A stretch of 64,000 nt of DNA from NCBI RefSeq assembly GCF_000966285.1, contig NZ_KQ031391.1, positions 4,542,540 to 4,606,539 of the forward strand, read 5' to 3'. How positions within the stretch are numbered: position 1 is the first letter of the stretch; each line of letters starts with the position of its first letter. A program made the position numbers and the translations under genes. The notes under the pieces were generated by a model that worked only from the letters and a program-made list of their open reading frames with translations, was not told the DNA's origin and did no database searches. Origin of the DNA: Pseudofrankia sp. DC12 (GTDB lineage Bacteria > Actinomycetota > Actinomycetes > Frankiales > Frankiaceae). Positions 8,966 through 20,542 of the stretch are shown here, one piece after another.

Positions 8966-10129
8966 TTGACTAGCACGGTGTACGTCGACGAAAGCGTCCT
9001 GGACGACCCGGCGCGCCTCGCCGTGGCCGACCCCGGGGAGCTACTGCGGGAGCTCGCGACCGGCGGTCGGCAGATCCGGGAGACCTGGCGCCTTGCCGAG
9101 GAGGCCGGTGCCGCCAGGCTGGGTGCCGATGGCCGGCCGCGAGCCGTGCTGGTCGTCGGCACCGGGGCCGCGGCTGGCGCGGCCGATGTGCTCGTCGCCG
9201 CCGCCGGTTCGGTCAGCCCGGTCCCGGTCATCGGCCATCACGACCACGGACTGCCCGGCTGGGTCGGCGTGGCCGACGTCGTTCTCGCCGTCTCCGGCTC
9301 CGGACGCTCGCCGCTCACGCTGAACGCGGTCGAGGACGCCGACCGGCGCGGCTGCCGCATCCTCGCGGTCGGCCCGGCCGACACCCCGCTGCACTACCTG
9401 GCCGACCGGGCCAGGGCACCCTTCGTCAAGATCGACGGCACCAGGCCGGAGCGGGCCAGCCTGTGGGCGCTGGCCACCCCGCTGCTGGCCGTCGGAGCGG
9501 CCCTCGGGGTCTGCCGGGACGCCGCCGCCGGCATTGAGGCGGCCGCGGCCCGGCTGGAGGAGATCGCCGGGCGAAGCCGGCCGTCCAGCGAGTCCTTCGT
9601 CAACCCGGCGAAGCTGCTCGCCCTGGAGCTGGCCGGCACCCTCCCGATCATCTGGGGCACCTCGCAGGCGACCTCGGCGGCGGCCAGCCGGGCGGCGACC
9701 CAGCTCGCCGTCACCGCGAAGTACCCGGTGCTGCACGGTGGCCTGCCGCACCCGGGGATCTACCAGATCGCCGCCTTCGACGGCGTCTTCGGCGCCCGCG
9801 CCGCGGCGGCCGACGCCGGGAACGACGAGCTCGACGAGTTCTTCCGGGACCGGGTCGACAACGAGATGACCACGCGGCTGCGGCTGATCCTGCTGCGCGA
9901 CCCGGGGCACGAGCATCCGGACGTGACCCGCCGCGCCGAGGCGGTCGTCCGCGTCGCCGCCGAACGCGGGGTCGGCGTCACCGAGCTCTCCGCGACGGGC
10001 AGCCACCCGGTGGAGCGAATGGCCTCCCTGGTAGGCCTGCTGGACTACGCGTCGGTCTACCTGGCGATGCTGATCGGCATCGACCCGAGCCTCGAACCAG
10101 CCATCCACGACCTCGACCGCGTCCGCTGA
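8966..10129 (+). CDS. SIS-domain phosphosugar isomerase (phosphoglucose/phosphomannose isomerase-like)
   Basis: 387 aa, apparently from a TTG with GGTGTGAGGG just upstream; other in-frame starts would truncate the conserved N-terminus. Two SIS-type halves: residues about 50-170 with VLVVGTGAAAGAADVL and AVSGSGRSPLTLNAVEDADRR, and a C-terminal half with GTSQATSAAASRAATQLA and HGGLPHPGIYQIAAFD. This is the actinobacterial bifunctional phosphoglucose/phosphomannose isomerase-like family (Rv3256c type). It is the last gene of the manB cluster. Its substrate is inferred from family and context, and activity in this lineage is not established. Confidence 0.8.
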   Translation: MTSTVYVDESVLDDPARLAVADPGELLRELATGGRQIRETWRLAEEAGAARLGADGRPRAVLVVGTGAAAGAADVLVAAAGSVSPVPVIGHHDHGLPGWVGVADVVLAVSGSGRSPLTLNAVEDADRRGCRILAVGPADTPLHYLADRARAPFVKIDGTRPERASLWALATPLLAVGAALGVCRDAAAGIEAAAARLEEIAGRSRPSSESFVNPAKLLALELAGTLPIIWGTSQATSAAASRAATQLAVTAKYPVLHGGLPHPGIYQIAAFDGVFGARAAAADAGNDELDEFFRDRVDNEMTTRLRLILLRDPGHEHPDVTRRAEAVVRVAAERGVGVTELSATGSHPVERMASLVGLLDYASVYLAMLIGIDPSLEPAIHDLDRVR

Positions 10130-10179
10130 CGCGGCGCGGGTACCTCCCCTCCGCCGCGCACACCATCACCTTCGTGCAG

Positions 10180-10409
10180 TGATCGCTGTTTGGCCCTCCG
10201 GTGGTCGTAAATACTTTCTGGTCACGACCAGCCGGATCCTGCTGGCCAATTACACGCAGCTACGACTCGGCCGGGACTGGCCGCCGATCAGGGGCGAGCG
10301 GTCGTTCCGGCGTCCGTTATGTGGCGTATGTCTGGGCGCCTCTTCTAGATCACCCGAGGCTCTCCCGAATTAGCCAGCAGGGTCCAGCCGAGGGCCAAAA
10401 CAGCGATCA
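10180..10409. repeat. TGATCGCTGTTT-ended inverted-repeat element, copy A (about 230 bp)
   Basis: The stretch begins TGATCGCTGTTTGGCCCTC at 10180 and ends with the inverse of TGATCGCTGTTTTGGCCCTC at 10409; the arms match over about 21 bases with one 1-base difference. It lies in the convergent gap between the SIS and penicillin-binding protein genes. The interior is less GC-rich than the surroundings and has no credible gene. The first 27 bases of the left arm also match one arm of the 75-bp element at 37623-37697. Together they suggest a dispersed palindromic or MITE-like repeat. A short 7-base stem CGCGGCG/CGCCGCG (10130-10158) precedes it and might act as a weak terminator for the SIS gene. 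Confidence 0.6.
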
Positions 10410-10441
10410 ACAGCCGCCAGGGGACGCCGGACCGGCCGCAG

Positions 10442-12988
10442 CTAGTGGCCGTTGCCGTTGCCGTTGCCGTTGTCCTGGCCCGGGAAGCGCGGGCCCGTGG
10501 TGTCGCCCCCCTGGCCGGGGGACAGCGGGGTGACGGTGACGGTGCCTGGCTGGCCTGACGGGCCGGTAATCGGCTGGCCGGTCAGCGGGTCGATCAGCAC
10601 GTCAGGGGACGCCGGCGGTGCCGCCGCGCCGTCGGTCTGGAAGCCGCCCTTCGTGCCCTGAGCGACCGTCGGGTCGGCCTTGGGCAACGGCTCCACCGGT
10701 GTGCCCTGTAGCGCCGTCTTCAACGTCCGACTGAAGATCAGAGCCGGCAGGCCGCCGCCGAAGACCTCGGGCCAGGTTTTCCCGTCCGCCTTGAGGCCGG
10801 CGAGGTTGTACTTCGAGCCGCGAGGGTCGCCGAGCGCGACCGCGGCGGCCATCTGCGGGGTGAAGCCGACGAACCAGGCGCTGGAGTAGTTGTCGTTGGT
10901 CCCGGTCTTGCCTGCGGCGGGGCGCCCGATGTTCGCGTTCGGGGAGCCGGTGCCGTTGGTGATGACTCCGGCCAGCACGCTCGCGACCGTGTCCGCGATG
11001 CCCTCGGAGATGACCTGCTTGCAGTCGGGCTTCGGGGCGATGTCGACGTTCTCCTTGGAGGAGTCGATCGCCGAGGTCACGAACCGCGGTGTGCAGTACT
11101 TTCCGCCGTCGGCGAAGACCGCGTAGGCGTTGGCCATGTCGAGCGGCGCGATCCGGGTGTCCTGGCTGAGCGTCAGGCCGCCGAAGGTCGGGCCGAGGAT
11201 GCTGGACATGTCCGTCTTCGGGATGCCGAGGCGCTCGGCCATGGCGGCGACGTTCATGACGCCGACTTTTGCCTCTAGCTGGATGTAGTACGTGTTGACC
11301 GAGTCCCAGGTGCCGTTACGCATGTCGTAGAGGCCGGACTCCGACTCGCTGGAGTTGGAGTAGCCCTGCTGGCACGTGTCCTGGGGGTCGTCGGACCTGC
11401 CTTTGGGGAAGATGCTCGTGATCTCAGGCCAGGTATCGGGGTTGAGGCAGCTCGGCGAATAGAACTGCGTCGACAGGCCGTAGCCCTGCTCGAGCGCCGC
11501 GGCCATGGTGAACGCTTTGAAGGCGGAACCGGGCTCGAACCCCCCGCCCTTGACCGCGTCAGTGACGAGGTTGATCTTGGTCTGGTTCTGGGCGGTGTCG
11601 TCGCCGAAGTTCCGGTTCTCGGCCATGGCCAGAATGTTGCCGGTCCCGGGCTGGACGACCGCGATGGGCGCGACGGCTCGGCTGTCCCGCCCGATGGTCG
11701 TGTCGACGGCGTTCTGCGCCGCCTCCTGCGTCCTCAGGTCAAGGGTCGTGTGGATCTGCAGGCCACCCTCGTACAGCCGCCGTTGCCGCTCCTCTGTGGT
11801 GGAACCGAGCGCCGGGTCGTTGGACAGCTCGGCCCGGACGTAGTCACAGAAGAAGGGCGCGATGGAATTGCTGCAGGAGTCGAGCGCGCTGCCTTCGGTC
11901 GTGTTCAGCATGATCGGCAGCTGCTTGGCCCCGGCCGCCTGGGTCGCCGAGATGTACTTCGACGTCACCATGTGGTCGAGCACCTCGTTGCGCCGCGTGG
12001 TGGCCGCCGCCTTGTTGGTGGTCGGGTCGTAGCGCGACGGGCTCTGCACCAGGCCGGCGAGCAGCGCGGCCTGGCCGAGGGTCAGGTCCTTGACGTTGAC
12101 GTTGAAGTAGTGCTCCGCCGCGGTGCCGACGCCGTAGGCGCCGTCGCCGAAGTAGGCGATGTTGAGGTAGCGGGTGAGGATCTCGTCCTTCGGGAGGATC
12201 TTCTCGAGGGCCGACGCGTAGCGCAGCTCCTGGATCTTGCGGCTGACCGACGGGTCGGTCGCGGCCTTCCGCTCGGCCGGGGTGGTCGCGTTCTGTAGCA
12301 GCACGTTCTTCACGTACTGCTGGGTCAGGGTCGAGCCGCCCTGCTGGACGTCGCCGGCCTGGCTGTTGCGCAGAGCGGCGCGCAGCACGCCCTTCGGGTC
12401 GAAGCCGCCGTGTTCGTAGAACCGGGCGTCCTCGATTGCGACGATCGCGTGGCGCATCACCGTGGGGATCTGGTCGCCGTCCACGACGACCCGGTTCTCG
12501 GCGCCGTGCAGGGTGGCGACGACGGTGCCGTTGGCCGCGAGGATCTGCGAGTTCTGCGGCAGCGGCGGGGTCGCCAGCACCGAGGGCAGATCCAGGTAGT
12601 GGTCGGCGGAGGCCTTGGCGAACAGGCCGAGCCCGGAGACGAGTGGCAGGGCGAGGAGCGCCACGACCAGCGCGATAGCCAGCGAGATGATCGCGGCCCG
12701 GCCGCCGAACGCGCGCACGGCGCTGCTCGGGGGTGGTGGCGGCGCCGGCGCCAGGGGCAGGTCGAGCACGGGGCGTCTGCCCCCTCCGTCGCCGCCGTGC
12801 CGTCCGCCAGCGGTGTCGCGGTCCTTGACCGCGGTCCCGCCGCGGCCGGCTCGACTGAGCCGGCCGGTATGGCCGCCCGCGTGTCCACCAGCGGGGATCG
12901 GGCCGTCGGCGCGGCGTGCCGAGCGACCGGATCCCGCCACCGGTGTCTGCGTGTCCCGTCCGGCAGCCGTGGCCGTCACCCCCAGCAC
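10442..12988 (-). CDS. class A penicillin-binding protein (transglycosylase/transpeptidase)
   Basis: 848 aa from a GTG; the exact start is uncertain because the first 90 residues are low-complexity. Bifunctional peptidoglycan synthase. A cytoplasmic Gly/Arg/Pro-rich tail is followed by a membrane anchor (about 99-120). The GT51 domain has the catalytic Glu in EDARFYEHGGFD (about E186) and GGSTLTQQYVKN (about 217-228). The transpeptidase domain has SxxK as PGSAFK (about S488), SVN (about 563) and KTG in AAGKTGTND (about 694). The C-terminus ends in a Pro/Gly/Gln tail with GNGNGNGN, encoded by a 6-base tandem repeat at 10444-10470. It is the PonA/PBP1 type of actinobacteria. The neighbour on the same strand upstream is a MerR regulator. 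Confidence 0.93.
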   Translation of the reverse strand: MLGVTATAAGRDTQTPVAGSGRSARRADGPIPAGGHAGGHTGRLSRAGRGGTAVKDRDTAGGRHGGDGGGRRPVLDLPLAPAPPPPPSSAVRAFGGRAAIISLAIALVVALLALPLVSGLGLFAKASADHYLDLPSVLATPPLPQNSQILAANGTVVATLHGAENRVVVDGDQIPTVMRHAIVAIEDARFYEHGGFDPKGVLRAALRNSQAGDVQQGGSTLTQQYVKNVLLQNATTPAERKAATDPSVSRKIQELRYASALEKILPKDEILTRYLNIAYFGDGAYGVGTAAEHYFNVNVKDLTLGQAALLAGLVQSPSRYDPTTNKAAATTRRNEVLDHMVTSKYISATQAAGAKQLPIMLNTTEGSALDSCSNSIAPFFCDYVRAELSNDPALGSTTEERQRRLYEGGLQIHTTLDLRTQEAAQNAVDTTIGRDSRAVAPIAVVQPGTGNILAMAENRNFGDDTAQNQTKINLVTDAVKGGGFEPGSAFKAFTMAAALEQGYGLSTQFYSPSCLNPDTWPEITSIFPKGRSDDPQDTCQQGYSNSSESESGLYDMRNGTWDSVNTYYIQLEAKVGVMNVAAMAERLGIPKTDMSSILGPTFGGLTLSQDTRIAPLDMANAYAVFADGGKYCTPRFVTSAIDSSKENVDIAPKPDCKQVISEGIADTVASVLAGVITNGTGSPNANIGRPAAGKTGTNDNYSSAWFVGFTPQMAAAVALGDPRGSKYNLAGLKADGKTWPEVFGGGLPALIFSRTLKTALQGTPVEPLPKADPTVAQGTKGGFQTDGAAAPPASPDVLIDPLTGQPITGPSGQPGTVTVTPLSPGQGGDTTGPRFPGQDNGNGNGNGH

Positions 12989-13182
12989 GAGAGTCCATGA
13001 CGTCGGCCCGGCCGGTCGGGACGGGGGACGTGTCCGGTGGACCTGTCAAGCATGCGTGAGCTGCCGAAAGGTCGCCCGGCGGCATCCGGTCTGGGAGTCG
13101 CCGCCCCGGTTCTGCCCGCGCGCTCGGTCGTCGCGGGCATGGACAACCGTACCGGATGCACCTATGGGCGGACGGGACGGTG

Positions 13183-15199
<2,017 letters not shown>

Positions 15200-15306
15200 C
15201 ACCCGATTCCTGACGTTGCCCTGTCAGCTTCCGGTCCAGTCAACCGGGGGGTACAGGTCCACTCTGACATCATCCTGTCAGGATGGGTTGACGCCTGGAA
15301 GGTGTC

Positions 15307-15357
15307 GGGCCGGTCAGCGGGACGGGCCGGTCAGCGGGACGGGCCGGTCAGCGGGAC
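15307..15357. repeat. 17-bp tandem repeat, three copies
   Basis: Three perfect copies of GGGCCGGTCAGCGGGAC. The last copy overlaps the stop codon and final residues of the RDD gene, so the repeat probably extended or reset that C-terminus. A small hairpin CATCCT-GTC-AGGATG sits just before it at 15271-15285 in the convergent gap. Confidence 0.85.
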
Positions 15358-16280
15358 GGGCCGGGCGGCATCGTGACCGTGCCGACCGGGAACGGGCCGA
15401 CCGGGAACGGGCCGCCGGGGCCGTAGCCGGGTATCGGCAGGGGTGCCGCGGGCCGCTGCGCCACCAGGTGCGCCGGGTAGTACTCCAGCGGGATGCCCGG
15501 GATCTCGCCCGGCCCGTAGTGCGCCCGGGAGACCGCGCGCAGCCGCTGGTAGGACCGCCGCGTCCGCTCGGCCAGCACGGCCGACAGATATGCCCAGCCC
15601 GGCGTGCCCGGCGGTGCCGGCGGGGTGACGACGGCGCTGACCTGGGCGACCAGGTCGGCGCCGATCCGCTCCTTGGCCTCCGGAGACAGCTCGTGCACCC
15701 GGCCGAGGAACCCGCGCACGGTGCCGGTGAGCTCGTCGTCGAGCCCGGTGAGATCGAGTCGGGTCACCCAGCCGGCGAGCGGCACCGCCACGGTCGGCAC
15801 CGCGCCGATCAGCGCCGGCACGGACTCGTGCACCACGACGGTGCCCGCGAACAGGTCACCCAGCCGCTTGGCCCGGCTGGAGAAGAGCATCGCCAGCACG
15901 GCCGGCAGCCCGAACAGCACGCCGGGCCGCTCCGCGACGGCGCCGATCAGCCCGCGGGTGAACGCGTGCCGGAACCGGACCGGGCCGCCGTCGTCGCGGA
16001 CCACGCGCAGCTTCATCACCATCTTCCCGATGGTCCGGCCGCGCAGGAAGGTCTCGCAGATGACCGGATAACCGAGCATCGTCGTCACGTACACGACCAG
16101 CACGGTCGCGGCGGCGAGGGCGTCGTCCTGGGGGTTCACCGCGAGAATGGCGGTCACCAGCGTGCCGTAGAGCACGGCGATCTGAATGACCAGGTCGATC
16201 AGTCCGGCCACCATCCGGGAGCCGAGCCGGGCCGGCCGCAGATCGATCGCGACGGCTTCCCCGGTGACGACCCGGCTCAC
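15348..16280 (-). CDS. RDD family membrane protein
   Basis: 310 aa from GTG, overlapping the upstream SpoIIM-like gene by GTGA. The RDD domain is obvious: LRPARLGSRMVAGLIDLVIQ (with the RxxxxxxD pattern), membrane helices about 27-50 and 65-85, then GRTIGKMVMKLRVVRDDGG, FTRGLIGAV and LFSSRAKRLGDLFAGTVVV. The C-terminal 120 residues are soluble and Pro/Gly-rich. RDD proteins are membrane proteins of mostly unknown transport role. The RDD + SpoIIM pair is common in actinobacteria next to ahcY and the MoxR/DUF58 genes, as in this window. Confidence 0.9.
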   Translation of the reverse strand: MSRVVTGEAVAIDLRPARLGSRMVAGLIDLVIQIAVLYGTLVTAILAVNPQDDALAAATVLVVYVTTMLGYPVICETFLRGRTIGKMVMKLRVVRDDGGPVRFRHAFTRGLIGAVAERPGVLFGLPAVLAMLFSSRAKRLGDLFAGTVVVHESVPALIGAVPTVAVPLAGWVTRLDLTGLDDELTGTVRGFLGRVHELSPEAKERIGADLVAQVSAVVTPPAPPGTPGWAYLSAVLAERTRRSYQRLRAVSRAHYGPGEIPGIPLEYYPAHLVAQRPAAPLPIPGYGPGGPFPVGPFPVGTVTMPPGPSR

Positions 16281-17299
16281 CCGGACACCGCCTCGGTGAC
16301 GGGGACCAGATCGGCGGCCAGCTCAGCGTCGAGATCGCCGGTCTCACCGGCCGCCGCGGCGCGGGAGCCGTAGACCCAGACGTAGCCGACGAACAGCGAC
16401 CAGGCGAGGGCGCCGATCCCGATCCGGACCGCGGTCGGCAGGCCCGACGGGGTCACGAAGGCCTCGATCAGGCCGGAGACCGCGAGCGCGGCCGCGAGCC
16501 CGAACGCGATCGACACCGCGGCCCGGCCCTCGGCGGCCAGGGCCTCGACGCGCCGTCGGCCGCCGGGGGAGATGATCGACCAGCCAAGCTTCAGCCCGAC
16601 GGCTCCGGCGGTGAAGACCACGGTCAGCTCCAGCATGCCGTGCGGCAGGATCAGCGAGAAGAACTCGCCGCCGTGGCCGCAGCTGGCCATGTAGCCGCCG
16701 TCGACACCGACGTTGAGCGCGTTGTTGACCAGGACGAACAGTGTAGGCAGGCCCAGCAGCACGCCGAGCGCGATCGCCTCCGCCGAGACCCACGCGTTGT
16801 TCGTCCAGACCTGGCCGGCGAACGAGCTCGCCGGGTTCTCGCTGTAGTAGTTCTTGAAATCGTGCTGGCACAGCGCGGTCACGTCGCTCGGCGGGATCAG
16901 GTTCTCCCGGGCGTTGGCGTCATGCGTGATCCACAGCGCGCAGGCCAGCGCCAGCAGCAGAGATCCGACCGTCGTCCCGATCACCCACCACCGGCGGTGG
17001 TAGACCGCCGAAGGGAAGGTGGCGACGAAGTACCTGCCGACAGTCCGCCAGCTCGATTCGGCGCCACCGGTCACGGCGGCCCGGGCCCGGATCACCAGCG
17101 ACGAGAGGTCGTCGACCAGGGCCTGGTCATGCGACCGGCCGCGGACCACCGAAAGCTGGGTGGCGACCCGCTGGTAGAGCTCGACCAGCTCGTCGAGCTC
17201 CGAACGCGTCATCCTGCGCGGCCGGTTCGCCCTGTCGACGAGGTGGCTCAGCCGGAACCACTCCGGCCGATGGACGGCCACATACGCGTCCAGATCCAT
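16277..17299 (-). CDS. stage II sporulation protein M-like membrane protein
   Basis: 340 aa from ATG (MDLDAYVAVHRPEWFRLSHL). The N-terminal 90 residues form a helical soluble domain with LVELYQRVATQLSVV and RARAAV. Several membrane helices follow, with the family phrases AVYHRRWWVIGT, SFAGQVWTNNAWVSAEAIALGVLLGLPT and LILPHGMLELTVVFTAGAVGLKLG. This is the DUF95/SpoIIM family. In Bacillus SpoIIM takes part in engulfment, but actinobacterial members have no proven sporulation role. It forms an overlapping two-gene operon with RDD. Confidence 0.88.
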   Translation of the reverse strand: MDLDAYVAVHRPEWFRLSHLVDRANRPRRMTRSELDELVELYQRVATQLSVVRGRSHDQALVDDLSSLVIRARAAVTGGAESSWRTVGRYFVATFPSAVYHRRWWVIGTTVGSLLLALACALWITHDANARENLIPPSDVTALCQHDFKNYYSENPASSFAGQVWTNNAWVSAEAIALGVLLGLPTLFVLVNNALNVGVDGGYMASCGHGGEFFSLILPHGMLELTVVFTAGAVGLKLGWSIISPGGRRRVEALAAEGRAAVSIAFGLAAALAVSGLIEAFVTPSGLPTAVRIGIGALAWSLFVGYVWVYGSRAAAAGETGDLDAELAADLVPVTEAVSG

Positions 17300-17445
17300 C
17301 GCACCGTCCGAATGTCCAGGGCCAACCTGTGTCCAGGGCCAACCGCGGCCGTCGCGGAAATACTGTCAGACCGCCCGGCGCGGTGGGAGGTGCCGTCGGC
17401 CAACCGACCGGCCCTGGAGGCGCGGGCCGCGGCCGGATGCCCGTC

Positions 17446-19875
17446 TCAGCCGGACCCGGTGCCCGGCGCCCGGGTGAAGACGAGCGTCGTGACGGCGGGG
17501 AGCCTGAGGTCGAGCGTGGCGTCCCCGGCCGGGCTGACGGGGGCGGCGCCGGCGGTCGGGACGTCCCCGCGGCCGTTGTAGGCGGGATCGTCGGTGCTGA
17601 GCCGCAGCCGCCACGGCCCGCCGGCCAGCGACGGGTGCCGTAGCAGGTAGCTCGGGAACGGCGAGTTGTTCAGGCTGCTGACGACCAGCAGCTCCGCGTC
17701 GCCCTCGCCAGCCGGGCCGGTGGTGGCCGGGTCCGACCAGCGACGAAACGCGATCACCCGGCCGGCGTCGTTGGTGTGCAGGACTTCGAGGCCGCGGCTC
17801 CTGGCGGCGGGCATGGCGAGACGCAGGCCGACCAGGTCGCGGTGGGCCGCGAACAGGCCGGCGCCCGACCCGGCCCGCAGCCCGTAGAGGTCCTCCTTGT
17901 TCTCGGTGAAATGGTTGTACGTGTACGCCTTCTGGGCACCGACCTCGTCGCCCATCAAGAACATCGGGGTCCCGGCCGCGAGCAGGCTGAGCGCGGTCAC
18001 GCAGCGAATCCGCGCCTCGGCGTACCACCGGGTCTCGCCGACCAGCGGGGCGTTGTCCACCGCGACCAGGATGTTGCGCTCGGAATGCTCGGCGTTGCCG
18101 GCCTCGTCGTGGCTTTCCGGATAGACGACGGTCCGGTTCGCCGAACCGGCGAGCGCGCCGGCGAAAAGGCCCATCGCCAGCGGCCCGGTCAGCTCCTTGC
18201 CGGCGGTGTCGAGCAGCCGGGCGTATTCGGGTCCCTCATCCTTGTCGCCGATCAGGTGATGGTAGAAGTCGACGTACCAGCGGGCGTCGAATCCGAGGCC
18301 ACCGGTCTGCACCGGCTCGGTCACCTCGTCCCAGCCGGAATGGTCCTCGGCGATCAGGATGATGTCCGGAGCGATCGTGCGCAGCGTCTGGCACAGCTCC
18401 CGCAGGAACTTGCGGCCGGCTACGTTCGCCGCGCCCACCGGGCTGCCGTCCGCGTGCAGCGCGTTGTACAGGTGGATGGACGTCGTCTGGTCCAGCCGGA
18501 AGCCGTCGACGTGGAACTCCTCGACCAGCGCGGCGGCGCTCGCGACGAACAGCGCTCGCACCTGCTCCTCGCGGTAGCGGGGTGCCCAGCCGGACGAGAG
18601 GTTGTCGACGTAGCCGCCTTCCGGGAACGCGGCATGGTCGGCGTCGCTGCCCTCGTACCAGTAGTAGGAGTTGTGGCTGGGCGTCGTCGTGTCGTACATC
18701 CATTCGGCCCGCTCGGCGTCCTGGGTGAAGTGGTTGAAGACCAGGTCGACGAGGACGGCGATGCCGCGCCGGTGGCAGGCGCGGACGAACATGGCCAGCC
18801 CGGCCCGGCCGCCGGCGCTCTTCTCCACGGCGAGGAAATGCGACGTGCCATAGCCCCACGACCGCGACCCCGAGAACTCCAGGATCGGCAGCAGCTCGAC
18901 CGCGTTCACGCCCAGGTCGGCGAGGTAGTCGACGAACGCGGCCGCGTCGGCGAAGGTGCCTGCCCTGGGATCGCCCGACGGGTCGTCCGTCTCCGCGGGT
19001 TCGCCGAACCCGAGCGCGCCGACGTGCAGCTCGTAGATGACCAGGTCCTCGACCTGGCGTGGCAGCGGCTGGGCCGGGTCGAGCTCGTCGGCCCAGAAGT
19101 CCTCGGCGCCGGTCCCGAACGCCGCCGGACTGGTGTCGACGACGACCGAGCAGCTGACCGATCCGTCCAGGCCCGCGGCGTCGCCGTCGTAGTGGGCGCC
19201 GTCCGGGTTGACGTCCCCGCCTCCGCTCTGCTGGCGGGAGTAGGGGTCCGTTCGCCAGGCGACCGAGCCGTCCTCGCGGGTGACCCGGTAGAGGTAGTAG
19301 CCGCCGACGTGGTCGGCGAAGCCGTCGGCGCGGGCTGCCCAGACTCCGTCTGGGCCTGGGCTGAGCGGGAGCCGGGGCTGCGCCGAGGCCGCGCCGAAGC
19401 CGTCGTCGGCGATGTAGCCGCTCGGCCCGCCGAACGCCACCTCGACCGCGCGGGCGTTCGGCGCCCAGACCCGGAACAGGACTCCGCCGGCGCCGTCGGG
19501 AACGGCGCCGAGGAAATGGTGGCTGGTGAGAGTGAACGTCACGTCGAGCGCCGCCGGCCCGGCCGGGTCGAGCGCCAGCAGCCGCACCTGGTCGGTGTCG
19601 GTGGGGTCGGCGACTTCACCGGGGATTCCCCAGAACTGCGACCCGTCTTCGCCCAGCAGCCATACGCCCCAGCGGAAGGTGAAAGGCTTGGACGCGTCGA
19701 GGGACACGGTCGCGCGGAAGGCGGGAGTGCCGTCCGGGCCGGTGGTCTCGGTCATCGGTACGGACGTCCACGTCGCGCTCGGGTGCCCGCTCGCGTCCCA
19801 GCTACCGGTGAGCAGCGCGCCGGTCGCGATCCGCCGCGCCACGCCGGTCCGGTACTCGAAGACGACCTCGGTCAT
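17446..19875 (-). CDS. GH13 alpha-amylase-superfamily enzyme, branching-enzyme-like
   Basis: 809 aa from ATG. An N-terminal region of about 140 residues with beta-rich sequence is followed by a CBM48-like domain (GVLFRVWAPNARAVEVAFGGP) and the GH13 barrel. The barrel includes DLVIYELHVGALG, LGVNAVELLPILEF, SWGYGTSHFLAVE and VLVDLVFNHFT. Catalytic residues are in place: nucleophile Asp in DGFRLDQT (about 462), acid/base Glu in ILIAEDHSG (about 510), and transition-state Asp in YPESHDEAGN (about 588). A C-terminal beta domain follows. It is related to glycogen branching enzymes and trehalohydrolases, and the exact reaction cannot be fixed from sequence. It is a single gene divergent from the SRPBCC gene. 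Confidence 0.82.
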   Translation of the reverse strand: MTEVVFEYRTGVARRIATGALLTGSWDASGHPSATWTSVPMTETTGPDGTPAFRATVSLDASKPFTFRWGVWLLGEDGSQFWGIPGEVADPTDTDQVRLLALDPAGPAALDVTFTLTSHHFLGAVPDGAGGVLFRVWAPNARAVEVAFGGPSGYIADDGFGAASAQPRLPLSPGPDGVWAARADGFADHVGGYYLYRVTREDGSVAWRTDPYSRQQSGGGDVNPDGAHYDGDAAGLDGSVSCSVVVDTSPAAFGTGAEDFWADELDPAQPLPRQVEDLVIYELHVGALGFGEPAETDDPSGDPRAGTFADAAAFVDYLADLGVNAVELLPILEFSGSRSWGYGTSHFLAVEKSAGGRAGLAMFVRACHRRGIAVLVDLVFNHFTQDAERAEWMYDTTTPSHNSYYWYEGSDADHAAFPEGGYVDNLSSGWAPRYREEQVRALFVASAAALVEEFHVDGFRLDQTTSIHLYNALHADGSPVGAANVAGRKFLRELCQTLRTIAPDIILIAEDHSGWDEVTEPVQTGGLGFDARWYVDFYHHLIGDKDEGPEYARLLDTAGKELTGPLAMGLFAGALAGSANRTVVYPESHDEAGNAEHSERNILVAVDNAPLVGETRWYAEARIRCVTALSLLAAGTPMFLMGDEVGAQKAYTYNHFTENKEDLYGLRAGSGAGLFAAHRDLVGLRLAMPAARSRGLEVLHTNDAGRVIAFRRWSDPATTGPAGEGDAELLVVSSLNNSPFPSYLLRHPSLAGGPWRLRLSTDDPAYNGRGDVPTAGAAPVSPAGDATLDLRLPAVTTLVFTRAPGTGSG

Positions 19876-20036
19876 CCGCCGGCCACGGTCACCGGCTGGG
19901 CGGCCATCCCAGAACCGGCCGGTGTCCGGTCGCGGTCCGCGTCGGATTTGTGGCTCATGGAATTCAATGTAGATAGTCGCGCTCTGCCGGCCTTTAGGGG
20001 CCGGCTCGCGGTGGAAGGGAACGTCGGGAGGACGCC

Positions 20037-20492
20037 GTGTACTACGAGACCTCGGTGCGGGTCGCCGCCTCCGCGGACCAGGTTTGGGCCGTGCTGCGGG
20101 ACGTCGAACGCTGGCCGGAATGGACGCCGACCGTCAGCCGGGTGGACCGGGTCGAGTCCGCGCCGGAGTACGTGCCCGGCGCGGACGGACCGGCCGGCGA
20201 GCTCACCAAGGGCGATGTCGTCAGCATCAAGCAGCCGAGGATGCCGACGCTGAGCTGGACCGTGCTCGACTGGTCCCCGGCCGGCTTCTTCTCCTGGTCG
20301 GCGAGCAGCGGTGGCGTCACGACGGTCGCCGAGCACCGCATCGACCGGACCGACGACCTCGGCGTGACGGTGACGCTCAGCGTCCGCCAGTCCGGCCCGC
20401 TTGCCCCGGTGGTCGGGCTCCTCACCGGCCGGCAGACCCGCCGGTACGTCGATACCGAGGCCGAGGGGCTCAAGCGCCGCTGCGAGCGCTGA
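20037..20492 (+). CDS. SRPBCC family protein (polyketide cyclase/START-like)
   Basis: 151 aa from GTG, with GGGAGG 7 bases upstream. The fold signature YYETSVRVAASADQVWAVLRDVERWPEWTPTV at the N-terminus is typical of SRPBCC ligand-binding proteins. Later strands FFSWSASSGGVTTVAEHRID and VTVTLSVRQSGP and a C-terminal long helix complete the domain. Ligand unknown. It lies in the divergent space beside the GH13 gene and before the convergent DUF58 operon end. Confidence 0.85.
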   Translation: MYYETSVRVAASADQVWAVLRDVERWPEWTPTVSRVDRVESAPEYVPGADGPAGELTKGDVVSIKQPRMPTLSWTVLDWSPAGFFSWSASSGGVTTVAEHRIDRTDDLGVTVTLSVRQSGPLAPVVGLLTGRQTRRYVDTEAEGLKRRCER

Positions 20493-20542
20493 GCCGGCGC
20501 CCCTGGCTGGCGCCGCGGGTCGGGCAGTTCGCGCGGCCTTGG

